Below, in pieces: positions 9,131 through 19,080 of a DNA stretch of 64,000 nt. The notes under the pieces were generated by a model that searched no databases, was not told the DNA's origin, and saw nothing but the letters and a program-made list of their open reading frames with translations. The stretch lies in the NCBI GenBank assembly GCA_021432635.1, contig MU270080.1, positions 124,001 to 188,000 of the forward strand. The letters run 5' to 3'. The position numbers were made by a program, and so were the translations under genes. Every line of letters begins with the position of its first letter. Position 1 is the first letter of the stretch. Source of the DNA: Thozetella sp. PMI_491. Lineage: Eukaryota; Ascomycota; Sordariomycetes; Chaetosphaeriales; Chaetosphaeriaceae.

Positions 9131-10885
9131 ATGCGGTTGGTGTTGGCTGCGCTCGCGGCCCGAGCATGCTTTGCGTCACTAGAGCCGGAAGTCCAGCGCC
9201 CGATAGTAGGCTTTGGCGTGTCGAAGGGCCGGGAGGACCAGGAGGCCATCAACACCTCGAGCTTCCTCGACAACTTCGGTACTGCACAGATACCGGCCTC
9301 TCAGCCACCTCCGAGCCGAGACGGCAAGTGGCTAGGTTTTGGCGCCGATGTCTACAACAACCGTTGGGCTAGCTCCGACGGGCTGGTGGACGCGTCCAAC
9401 GTGCACAACTTGACCCGCGCCTGCACGCAGCACTACGACCCGGGCACGAGCGCCGCGCCTCTCATCGAGGGCGGCATCGCCTACTATCCTACCTGGAACG
9501 GGCTGCTCGTAGCCCTGGACTACCAACGCTGCGAGACTGTCTGGCGCGTCAACATCTCCAAAGTGATTCTCAACTTCCGCGCCGTCACGCCTGAACAGAA
9601 GCTGTTGCCCGTCCCTTTGGTCGCCCGTGCGACGCCGGTGCTGGACGGTGACACGCTGTTTCTAGGGACGCTAGCGCACGCGCTCCTCCTTGCGTTTGAC
9701 AAGCGCACCGGCAGTATGATCGACACGATCCAGATCTCGACGCATCCATTCGCCTTCCTGACCCAGTCCCCTACCGTCTACGACGGCCGCATCTTGGTCG
9801 GCGTGAGCAGCGCCGAAGAGGCTGCCGTGCTGTCCGTGCCCAACTACCGCGCTGTCTTCCACGGCTCTTTGAACGCGGTGACGATGCAGCATGGGCGCTT
9901 CCGTCTCCTGTGGACGACTCCCATGATCGCCTCAGAATCCCCTCTAACCGGGGCGTCCGTCTGGGGCGGCCAGCCTTCGATCGACCCGATCCGGAACCAA
10001 GTCTTTATCGCCACGGGAAATGCGTATTCCCTACCGGCAGAGTTTGAGGCCTGCCAGAAGGCCAACGCGCATCTTGCGGCCGTGGTGGACGGGCATGTGG
10101 AGGACCCGTGCCTGCCCCGTGATGCAGCCCTAGAGACTGTCCTCGCGTTGGATATCGAGACGGGTCGGGTGAACTGGGCACGCCGGCTGGGCCCTCTGGA
10201 CGCGTGGAATGCAGCGTGCTACTACCAAGGGCCCGGCGGTCCTGCGTGCGACTTCACGCCCGGGCAAGACTCGGACTTTGGTATGGCGCCTACGTTCGTG
10301 CTCGGGTCGGAATACACTCCCGACGGGCTCGATATTGTCGTTATTGGACAGAAGAATTCCAACCTCTACGCGCTGAGCGCTCAGGGTGGCATGGTGCTGT
10401 GGACAACGAGCACGGGGCCGACAGGGGTGGAGGGCGGCCTCATCTGGGGGCTCGCCGTGGACGACCAGCGCGCCTACTATACCGTGGTGAATTCGTTCCG
10501 CACCGAGTACGTCCTCCCGGCCAGCAACGGGAAGGCCAAGATCTCCAACAGTGCCTTCGGCGCAGCCAGCCTCAAGGACGGCCACATCGTATGGCAGACG
10601 GCGGCACCACGCAACACGTCGAGCATCGTTGTCCCTGCAGTGGTCAACGATCTCGTGCTGACGGGCGTGAGCGGCAACTACAGCGAGGGCGCGGTGGCCG
10701 GGGCCGGGCCGGGCAGCTTCGTGGCCATTAACAAGTACACGGGCAAGATCGTGCGCGAGATCCACCTCGACGCCTTCTTCCACGGGCTAGTCGCCACAGT
10801 GCACGACTATGTCATGTTTGGCACTGGATACGGTGGGCTGGAGCCGGGGCAGAGCGGGACGTTTCAGGTGTGGAAGCTGGCTTGA
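9131..10885 (+). CDS. Secreted quinoprotein-like beta-propeller enzyme
   Basis: The product is 584 residues from a single exon. The chosen start is the ATG at 9131; an upstream in-frame TTG is not credible, and this ATG directly begins a signal peptide (MRLVLAALAARACFAS). The mature protein has repeated blades of the PQQ / quinoprotein alcohol dehydrogenase-like type. Examples are GLLVALDYQRCETVWRVN, VLALDIETGRVNWARRLG and LYALSAQGGMVLWTTSTG, each a strand ending in x-W. It includes DSDFGMAPTFV and a closing GLVATVHDYVMFGTGYGG blade. The closest family I can name is the polyvinyl-alcohol-dehydrogenase-like PQQ-binding propellers found in fungi. No heme-binding CxxCH is present. There are several N-x-S/T sites. 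Substrate and cofactor use are unproven; an extracellular oxidase or a non-catalytic binding propeller are both possible. Confidence 0.8.
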   Translation: MRLVLAALAARACFASLEPEVQRPIVGFGVSKGREDQEAINTSSFLDNFGTAQIPASQPPPSRDGKWLGFGADVYNNRWASSDGLVDASNVHNLTRACTQHYDPGTSAAPLIEGGIAYYPTWNGLLVALDYQRCETVWRVNISKVILNFRAVTPEQKLLPVPLVARATPVLDGDTLFLGTLAHALLLAFDKRTGSMIDTIQISTHPFAFLTQSPTVYDGRILVGVSSAEEAAVLSVPNYRAVFHGSLNAVTMQHGRFRLLWTTPMIASESPLTGASVWGGQPSIDPIRNQVFIATGNAYSLPAEFEACQKANAHLAAVVDGHVEDPCLPRDAALETVLALDIETGRVNWARRLGPLDAWNAACYYQGPGGPACDFTPGQDSDFGMAPTFVLGSEYTPDGLDIVVIGQKNSNLYALSAQGGMVLWTTSTGPTGVEGGLIWGLAVDDQRAYYTVVNSFRTEYVLPASNGKAKISNSAFGAASLKDGHIVWQTAAPRNTSSIVVPAVVNDLVLTGVSGNYSEGAVAGAGPGSFVAINKYTGKIVREIHLDAFFHGLVATVHDYVMFGTGYGGLEPGQSGTFQVWKLA

Positions 10886-11211
10886 AAGGCTATCGAAAAG
10901 CTGCAAAAGACAACTGTAGTTAGCCCCTATGCCCTTTTCCTAGTGAGATTGTATGTCGGTAATCTCGGCCCCGTGAATGCTAAGCGCCTCTGATCCGCCC
11001 AAGTGATACGCAGGTACAGGCTAAGCAAGTATGGTATAGTGCGTAGAGAGCATCAGTACAAGAGAGGACTTCAAGGTTTCTGATTAGTGAAGAGATATTG
11101 GTTAGCCATCCCCAGGATATGGAACAAATAAACGTGCAACGCAGGTGCGACATTGTCTCCGCTCTACTATTACATGACAGTAGTGTTAGAGCTTGTAGCC
11201 CAGATTCATGG
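10886..11211. other. Intergenic 3' region
   Basis: This is the AT-leaning 3' flank of the beta-propeller gene. Nothing else was recognised. Confidence 0.5.
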
Positions 11212-11418
11212 CTAGTAGTTTGAAGGAGCCTTGTCGACTAAGGTAGTCACCTGGTTCGCGATTAAACGCCATTTTGGCATATTTAGGCGCTCAGAGAGCT
11301 TATAATCAAGAGTAGGAATGGCGTGTCTCTGAGATCCGGCTACTAACATAGGTGCGGCCCCGGCGGAAGTGAGCGCTGCGGATGTGGGAAGTAGATAGAG
11401 GAGTAAATGGCCCTTCAT
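11212..11418 (-). CDS. Possible small secreted protein (tentative)
   Basis: This is a 68-codon ATG-initiated frame. The first ~22 residues look like a signal peptide (MKGHLLLYLLPTSAALTSAG) with an A-A-P type cleavage region, followed by a hydrophilic, Cys-free mature part of about 45 residues. It sits in a 1.6-kb gene-poor gap. Against it are the short length, the AT-rich surroundings and the lack of any recognised family. It could be a chance frame. Confidence 0.25.
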   Translation of the reverse strand: MKGHLLLYLLPTSAALTSAGAAPMLVAGSQRHAIPTLDYKLSERLNMPKWRLIANQVTTLVDKAPSNY

Positions 11419-12518
11419 GATGTTTATCAGAAGTTATAGTTAAGAGAGGCGAACGTATTTCTACAGAGAGGAAATATCGTCCTAATATCGATAGATCGAG
11501 GAGTAATAGGTGCAGGGCCTTGGGTATATGATTTATATATCTGCCAGGGGCAGTAAAGAGGCTGTGTCTGGTTGTGATATGTTTCTTCATCTACGGTGCT
11601 TCCCTCAAGATGTTGGCCTCGAAGGAAACTTTGGCCGAGCCAACAAGGGAATGTTTACTCTACCTATCCATTGTATTAATTAGCTTTTTAGACTAGGGGT
11701 TTCTATTTGATCAGGTCACTGTTCAAGCAGGCGACTTCAGGTGTGAAAGCGGACCTGCCATTTTCTGTGCGATGGTGTTGTTTGTTTTCTGTATCCAATT
11801 TCGGCTGCTCCATTGACCGCCTTGTCTATTGGCTGGTGATGTAGTGTAGCAGCTAAATGATAGCGGCTTGCCTCTACTAGACGACTGGGCTAGGCTGGGG
11901 GGAGGGGGAAGGGGAGAACGGCGAACCTGCCGGGTCGGGACCAATCGCCGCAGTGCAAGCCACCGGGTGCCATAGCCTCGGGACTAGGTCTTTGTTCGAG
12001 ATAGAACGCACTAGGCCCAAGGGTCGATGCTCTCGAATTTTTTTTGTTGTATTGCCAACTAACAGAGCCTTACGGCGCATTATTGAAAATGCACTGCGTC
12101 ATCGAGCATTGGCCAGCGCGCCTCACAGGCCGCCCCGGCGACGGTCCGGCTAGGCGTGGTCTAAGGAGAGCGCGCGGTTGGAACTGCGCCGGGTGCCAGT
12201 TCGGGCATAGTGAGTGGCCAGCAGCGAAGGGCCCAGCCCCTGTCCGGCACATCCAGTGGCTCGCTGCATCATCGTGCAGCGGCCAGGAAGGACCGCCGAC
12301 CTTGGAACAGAAGCAATCGCGCAGTAGCGTGGAAAGAGGCTGCACGCTACACGCCAGCTAATCGGGTCAGCATGCGCCTACCCTCGAATCAAGGCGGGTC
12401 CAGGCCCTGGAGCTGTGGCAGGAGGTGATGAGACGGCCGCTGCCAAGGAACATGAGCTTCGGCAGGAGCTCGAGATAAGCTGAGCTGCATCCATTTGCCC
12501 ATGGCGCAGCGAACGCAC
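11419..12518. other. Upstream region of the alpha-amylase gene
   Basis: There is no convincing open frame. The first half is AT-rich; the second half (about 12080-12480) is GC-rich and belongs to the amylase promoter. Confidence 0.5.
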
Positions 12519-12526
12519 TATATAAG
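12519..12526 (+). promoter_or_regulatory. TATA box of the alpha-amylase gene
   Basis: The octamer TATATAAG lies 202 nt upstream of the presumed start codon at 12721 and 38 nt upstream of an out-of-frame ATG at 12557. This suggests transcription begins around 12550. Confidence 0.6.
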
Positions 12527-12556
12527 CCACGGTAGACAGACGGTCAGGTAGCCACC

Positions 12557-12628
12557 ATGAGCCATCTCAATCGACTCTCTCGCAGGTTTCCCGCTTTTCC
12601 CGCTCTCGCCTCGTCGTTAAGATCGTGA
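12557..12628 (+). promoter_or_regulatory. Upstream ORF in the amylase leader, with possible 5' UTR intron
   Basis: An ATG in a strong context (GCCACCATG) opens a 23-codon frame, MSHLNRLSRRFPAFPALASS then LRS, ending in TGA. A good donor GTGAGT starts at 12625 and an acceptor CCCGCAG ends at 12687 (63 nt). If that intron is removed, the upstream frame runs past the amylase ATG in another frame and stops just after it. Either way it could dampen translation of the amylase. The peptide is basic and amphipathic, like a mitochondrial presequence, but no splice that I can find joins it in frame to the amylase. Confidence 0.4.
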
Positions 12629-12720
12629 GTGTCGCACAGCAGCGCTGCGAGTGCTGTTCCTCAACGTCGTCCTACGAACCCCCGCAGTGTCGGCAAGAAC
12701 CGACCCCTCCTCTCGGCAAG

Positions 12721-14558
12721 ATGGGCGACCAATCGCAGGAACCGACTCCGGAGAATATGACCATGATGCAGGGCTTCGAGTGGTACGTGCCTGCCGATCA
12801 GAAGCACTGGGTCCGCCTAGAGAAGCATGTCCCCCAGCTCAAGCACTGGGGTGTAGACAATATCTGGATCCCCCCAGGGTCAGTTCGCATTTCTCTTTTC
12901 TCTTTCCGCCCAATCGCGGCAGCTTGCTAAGACCAGTACTAGATGCAAGGGTTCGTCCAAGGAGGGCAATGGGTACGATATATACGACCTGTACGACCTG
13001 GGCGAATTCGACCAGAAAGGCTCCGTGGCCACCAAATGGGGCTCCAAGGAGGAGCTCCTAAGGCTGTGCCAGGCGGCCAAGGACAACAAGGTCGGGTTGT
13101 ACTGGGACGCAGTGCTCAACCATAAGTTCGCAGCCGACCACCGTGAGAAGTGCCAGGCCGTCGAGGTCGACCCCGAAGACCGCACCCGCAACGTCAGCGA
13201 CGAGTACGAGATCGACGCCTGGGTTGGCTTCGACTTCCCCGGCCGCGGCGACAAGTACAGCACCCAGAAGTACCACTGGTACCACTTCAGCGGCGTCGAC
13301 TTCAACGCGGCTAATGGCAAGAGCGCCATCTACAAGATCCTGGGCGATGATACCAAGGGTTGGGCCGCTTCGGGGGACGTCGACGGAGAGAAGGGAAACT
13401 TGTAAGTCTCGTTACCGCCCATTGTCTGCCCTCCTGCCACCTGAGGCCGGCCGGTCCTGCGAACCGAAGCTGACGGGGAGACCAGCGACTACCTGATGGG
13501 TTCCGATCTGGACTACGACCACCCCGAGGTCGAGGCTGACGTGCTGGCCTGGGGCAAGTGGCTCGCTGATACTATCCCACTCAAGGGCATCCGGTTTGAC
13601 GCTATCAAGCACTACAGCGAGGAATTCCTGCGCAAGTTCATCGTGCAGATGGACGAGACGTACGGCAAGGGCTGGTTCTTTGTCGGCGAGTTCTGGAAGG
13701 ATTCCCTCGAGGACATGGAGAACTACCTCGATCGCATGAACAAGAAGTTCAGCTTATTCGACGCCCCGCTGGTGTACAACTTCAGCGAGATCTCGCGCGC
13801 GAGCAGCGCCGACCTCCGCAAGGTGTTCGATGGGACGCTGGTACAAAAGGCGCCGATCGCTGCCGTGGTACGTGGCCCCTTTCTCGTCTCTTTCTGTCTC
13901 TCGGTGTGATGTGGCTGACATGATCGCCGCCAGACCCTCGTTATGAACCACGACACCCAGCCCTACCAGGCGCTCGAGGCCCCGATCGAGGGCTGGTTCA
14001 AGCCGCTCGCCTACGCGCTGATCCTGCTCCGCAACGCCGGCTACCCCTGCATCTGGTACGGCGACCTGTACGGCATCAAGGGCGAGCACCCGTTCCCGCC
14101 GTCGTGCGGCGGCGCGCTGCCGGCCCTTACGCTGGCGCGCAAGCTGTACGCGTACGGCGAGCAGGCCGACTATTTCGACTTCGCCACGTGCCTGGGCTGG
14201 GTGCGCTACGGCACCTGGGACCGGCCGTACGGGTGTGCTGTGGTCATGAGCAACGCCGGCCCCGGCACCAAGCGCATGCACGTCGGCGAGATGCACGCCG
14301 GTGAGACGTGGACGGATGTGCTGGGATGGGAGAGCGGCGAGATCGTCATCGGAGACGACGGCTTCGCGGACTTTGTCTGCGCCGGCACCAGTGTCAGCAT
14401 CTGGGTCAACAAGGACGCCGAGGGGCGGGAGCGGTTCGCCGAGAAGTTGTGAGTTCTTCCCTAGAGTGGCCGACCGGCTGGCCGTGCTTGGATCACGCGG
14501 ATATCGAGTATAGCTAACCACGCCATCCAACAGCGACAGCAACATCTACGAAGAGTGA
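12721..14558 (+). CDS. Cytosolic GH13 alpha-amylase (AmyD/AMY1 type), 5 exons
   Basis: The exons are 12721-12878, 12943-13401, 13486-13867, 13934-14448 and 14534-14558, giving 512 residues. All introns have GT-AG ends and the frame closes exactly. It hydrolyses alpha-1,4-glucan. Visible GH13 motifs are MMQGFEWYVP at the N-terminus, region I DAVLNHK, region II GIRFDAIKH with nucleophile Asp244, region III VGEFW with acid/base Glu274, and region IV NHDT with Asp340. No signal peptide precedes MGDQSQEPTPENM, so the enzyme is intracellular. The length and motif style match the GH13 subfamily 5 fungal enzymes (Aspergillus AmyD, Histoplasma AMY1), known for a role in cell-wall alpha-glucan synthesis and not in starch feeding. 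That role is inferred here. A TATA box and an upstream ORF lie in the leader. Confidence 0.92.
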
Positions 14559-16130
14559 AGAGGCACGCCGGCAAGTGCCCAAGCATGATCTCGACATCTC
14601 AGGGACGGGTAGATACGGCGGAGCGCTGGCGCAGAGCAGGGACTCCCGTGACGGGAATAGATGGCCCCGAACCCCGTCACATCCCTTCATTTCCGTCCTT
14701 TCCGTGAGGGCTCACCGCCATAAGGCGAGGGGAGCCTCGCTCGAGCGGCTATCCATGCCCCTTACAGCGTGTGGCGGGCTCGTATTCCATGCGCGAGGCC
14801 TCAGATGCTCGTGCAAGCCTTGTTTCATCGTACATATAATCTCAAGAAGAATAGATCCATGGAACCCCAAGAATCCTTAATCTCGCGATGGCATGACCGC
14901 GCCGCTCTGGAGTTGTAGAGGCCAGCCTCCCTGGACGATGTCAAGGAGGCTTTCCCATTCAGCGGCGGAGCGGCGGCCTCATGGCATTCCCGTGGCATGA
15001 AGACACCTCCAAATCTAGAGGAGGCAGGAACTAAAGCATGAAAAATCTCCGCTTGTTCGCTGCGCTCGCCAAACACAAAGGGCAAGATTGTGTGGTAAAC
15101 AAGGGCTTGAAGCACGCCGCCCCAGGGTGGAAGTGTAAACTAACAGGGCTCAACATCTACTACCAGTGTTCACACAAAACTATGCAGTAACTAGTTAGGT
15201 GTCGTTAGGATACGTTTGAAACGATTCCATCTCTGCGCCGCTCTTGGCTGTCAGCGCCAACTCGATCGAGGCTTGCCGCGTAACCCTGGCCGTAAGGTGC
15301 TACGAAGGCCAATGCTATAGCCGCTTCCCCTCACCCATTGCGCTTCCACGCGTCGCTCCCCGCGTTGTTTCACGCCCCGACATGTAGCGAGACAGCTGCG
15401 ACTTGGTTCTCAAGAGCCTCAACTCATGCCTGGATATTTGCGCATTTGGGTCCCAGGCGTCCCAGACTCAGTTCGGTCACAATTCGCGTATGCCTCGGCG
15501 TAGGCCATGCAGCACGCGCTGTGCTGCGTGAGCTGAAAGAAGATGAGGCGGTGCAGTTAGTCGGGGTAGAACGGGGAAAGTATGCGGATCAGGAAGGAGG
15601 GCGGGATCTAGACCCAAGGTCAGGAACGCTGGTGCGGGCGCAGTTAAGGCTGTGGAGAGTAGGGCTTCGGGAAATCGCTCAGACACACCCATAGCATCAC
15701 GAAATCAAGCGGGAGACGAGAGTATTGATTGCCTTTGGGAAGAGTTCATAGTTTATTGAGTAGCGGGCAGCTATCTAGTAACACATCGCACTGGGTGCGT
15801 ATGCTCCATTCCTCATCTCTTTGCCGACTCCCCTGGCGCCTTCATCAATCGTAATATCCTCCTTAGTATGAGGAAGCGCCTGAGCGCCTTCCGCTGTCTT
15901 CTTACCCGCCAGATAACAAGAAGGAACTCAAAACATCTCGCCTAGATAGCACCCGCCCTTTTGGAGCAGTGTTTGCCCATGTAGATCCCGGATATCCCCG
16001 CCCCTTCCGAAAACGCCAATTATGAAATGGTGTAGACAAATAAATGTTCTTCGGCTCATATGCACAGCGAAAGGGATTACATGATGTTGACAAGCCACAC
16101 ACAGATAGGAAAACGAAACGAGGCAGTCGA
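14559..16130. other. Intergenic, convergent 3' ends
   Basis: This lies between the plus-strand amylase and the minus-strand bZIP gene. The 118-codon plus frame at 15338-15694 and the antisense frame opposite it have no recognisable domain. The last ~300 nt are probably the long 3' UTR of the bZIP gene. Confidence 0.5.
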
Positions 16131-17907
16131 CTATACGTCGGCAGTGAGCATCTCTAGACGAGCGAGTACATCCTCAAGACCGGCGCTGATAGATTGCACG
16201 CGGGCCATAGCGTTCACCGCGGTGGCCTCATCCTCGGCGGCATCAACGAGCTCAAAGCGGGCGAAGGCCTTCTCGGGCACGATGCCGCCGAAGATGGCGA
16301 CGTTGTTCAGGCCTTCAGTGACGAACTCGACCACCTCGCGCTCGGTCTTGGTCGGAGCGACGGGCTCGGCGTGGTAGAGGGCAAAGGCGGGGTCGTTCTC
16401 GAACTCCTCGTCGACAACGACGGGAGCGATCGAGACGGGCTCAGCTTCCTGGACGGGGGCGGGGCGCTCGATGATGGGCATCTCAACCTTCTCGTCTTCA
16501 GAGTCGAACTGCTCGCCAACAAAGTTGGAGGTCTTGCCGCTGAGGACGCTGAAATCAATAGTGACCTCAGGAGTCTCCAGGACGGCGTAGACCTGGGGCT
16601 GGTAGGTGAAGCCCTCAGAGGCGTTGCCTTCAAGGCCCATGAGCGAGAAGTCCATGGACTGCTCGGGGATCATGGCCATGCCAATCTGCTGCTGCTGAGC
16701 GCCGTAAGGGTTGACGTCCTTGGGGACCTGGCGGGCCTGCTCTTGCTGCTGGGGCTGAGCCTGCTGCTGGGGGATCACCTGAGGGTTGGTGCTGAGGCGG
16801 TCGAGAAAGTCAGAGAAGGAAGGGGACGAGAGCAGCATGCGGGTGAGATCCGACAGCCGCTTGTTCTCCTCGACCAGGGCCCGGTTGTGGGCGCGCAGAT
16901 CGCCGTTCTCGTTGACCTTGCCGGCAATCTCAGCCTCGAGCTGGGTGATGTATTCTAGTCTCGGATTAGCAAACGATGCAAGGCAAACGATGGGGGTGGT
17001 GAGTGAGCTTACCCTTTCTTCTTGAGCGGAAAGCGCGTGCAGAGACCTTGTTGCGGAGCTGGCGGCGCTCCTTGCTGGTGAGCTTCTTGCCTTCCTCGCT
17101 GGCCAGGAGACGCTCATCCTCGTCCATGTCCTCCTCGTCCTTCTTGGGCCTGGGGGCGTTCATGACGGGCATGTTGGGGTCGGCAGGGCCCGAGGGCTTG
17201 GCGCGCATCGAGTTAAGCAGCTGGGTGATCTTCTGCTCGACGAGGGGATCCGAGGGCATGGCAGACTTGGGGCGGCCCTGGGCGGGCTTCTGCTGCTGCT
17301 GCTGGCGCTGCTGCTGGATCAGCTGCTGCTGCTGCCTCTGCTGGGCCTGGGCCTTGGCGAGGGCGGCCTGCTGGTGCATGCCGGGCCAGATACGCTGGTT
17401 AGAGAGGACGGGAGGCGACGGAAGGCTAGAGGGCTCCTGGCCGCCCATCGAGTTGGGGTTGATGGTATCGAAGAAGAGCTGCTCCGACTCGAACTCCATA
17501 TCGAGGTCGGGGCTGGCCATCTGACCCTGCGAGGAGCCCGAGTTGAAGTCGAAGACGTCCTCGTTGTTCATACCCAGGTACTCCATAGCGTTGAAGCTAT
17601 TGTAACCCTGCACCTGCGAGTTGTTGTTGATCTCGAGAGTGCTAGCGAGCGCGCCGGGAACGATGCCGGTCTGCTGCTTGTAGAGGTCATACTGATGGCT
17701 CGGGCCGCTGAGGCCCTGGTTGGTGGCCAGGAGCGAGGGGGTAGTGACCTCGGTCTTGACGGGGCGGGCGAAGGGCGTCTTGTTGGCCGGCGAGAGCGAC
17801 GGCGAATGATACGTGTTGTCGTAGTCAGAGAAGTCGAGCAGCGAGTCGACCAGGTTCTGGTCCATGGGCTGGGCGCCCGCAGGACTTGTTGACATCGGCC
17901 CCGACAT
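16131..17907 (-). CDS. bZIP transcription factor, Gln-rich
   Basis: The two exons are 17907-17013 and 16954-16131 (intron 58 nt, donor GTAAGC), giving 572 residues. The start is the ATG at 17907; a longer frame opens only with TTG. The bZIP begins near residue 280. The basic region RRQLRNKVSARAFRSRRKEY carries the N-x-x-x-A-R-x-F-R signature and is split by the intron, and a leucine-zipper/coiled coil follows (QLEAEIAGKVNENGDLRAHN and onward). The N-terminus is rich in Ser, Asp and Gln and includes a poly-Gln block (about residues 190-215), typical of activation domains. A second Gln-rich stretch and an acidic, Pro-rich tail follow the zipper. It is a nuclear DNA-binding regulator. The bZIP type is conserved in Sordariomycetes and I recall possible similarity to IDI-4-type factors, but I cannot assign the ortholog. 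Confidence 0.88.
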
Positions 17908-19080
17908 GTCTGATGGTTTCTCTTTCCTACTCTTCAATCCGGCGAAGCCGCGACGGTGGCGAATGCACAGGTGGCGGCGAGGTGGTGAAGAGGCAGGCGG
18001 TTAGGCGGTAGACTGGTGGATGACGAGCACGATGATGTTTAGGTTGAATGTAGTCGTCGGCAGCGGCGTCGTGGTTGGCGTCGATGAGGGTCGGATGATA
18101 TGAAGCGGAAAGGAAAGGAGAGCGTGCGAGGCGAAGGGGAGTGGAATGGGGACTTTTCTTGTAATGGGTGCCTGGGAAGAAAGGCGAACGGGCTTGGACT
18201 GTCGGGGCGTTTGACCCCAGCGGAGTTTGACTCGAAGCTGGTTGGGTGGGCCAATGCAGGCTGACCAGGGTCCGGTCGGTTGAGAGGGGGGGGACGCGTA
18301 ATCCAGCTGCGAGGGTCCACCGGCCTTGGTCTTGTTCACTCAGTGCCGCTGGCTGCAATTTGCGCGAATGCGAGGGGAACCGCACACGAGCAGGCCAATC
18401 AGTGCCGAGGGCTGAGCAAATAGCCTGTTCAGGGCGATTGGCTGCTGGCGCTGCTGCTGGGTCGCACCGGTCGCAAGCCTCCAGGCGTCGCTTCCTGCTC
18501 GGGGCGTGCAAGCGGGCTGTACCTCGAAAATGGCTGTGGAACGGGGGCAGGCTCAGGTACCTCTGTCCTTCTACCTGCGCCGAGCTTTTCTGCGGCCTGA
18601 GGATGACGACGACAGCTGCCCTTTTCGGCCGGCGAGGATGGAAGGCGTGATAAGCCGACCAGACGTTGGCCCGGATTGATGCGAATCGATGCCTTAGCCG
18701 CTCGTTTCGAGGTGATATCGCTCAATTAGACTACGAAGAGGACGACGAAGCTGCGAGCGCGTCTGACGTCTGCCAGCAAAGACGGTGAGTCGTTTTGCAG
18801 AGAGAATGCGTGGGCAAGTCCGAACTCCGCAGGCACAGAGACAGACGAGAAGAGGGGTGAGGCTCGATTGATTGAGGCGATTCGGAGTTCGCAGAAGTGC
18901 GTGTCGCTCGCTATAGCGGGCAAGTCGGGTCCGGCTCAGAGGCTTTGTCTACTATCGGGCTCTTGTTCGCTCGCCAATACGTCCCGAACAGGATTGGCAG
19001 CTAGAATGTACTTATACATACCCTCGGACAGCACTTCACAGAGAGGCCCAACCGTTCGGCATTGATTACCGGTACCAGGG
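17908..19080. other. Promoter and leader region of the bZIP gene
   Basis: The minus-strand leader just upstream of the ATG is pyrimidine-rich, with C-runs near 18285. Several overlapping frames on both strands (up to 194 codons) have biased Pro/Ser/Arg composition and no domain, so I treat them as noncoding. Confidence 0.45.
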
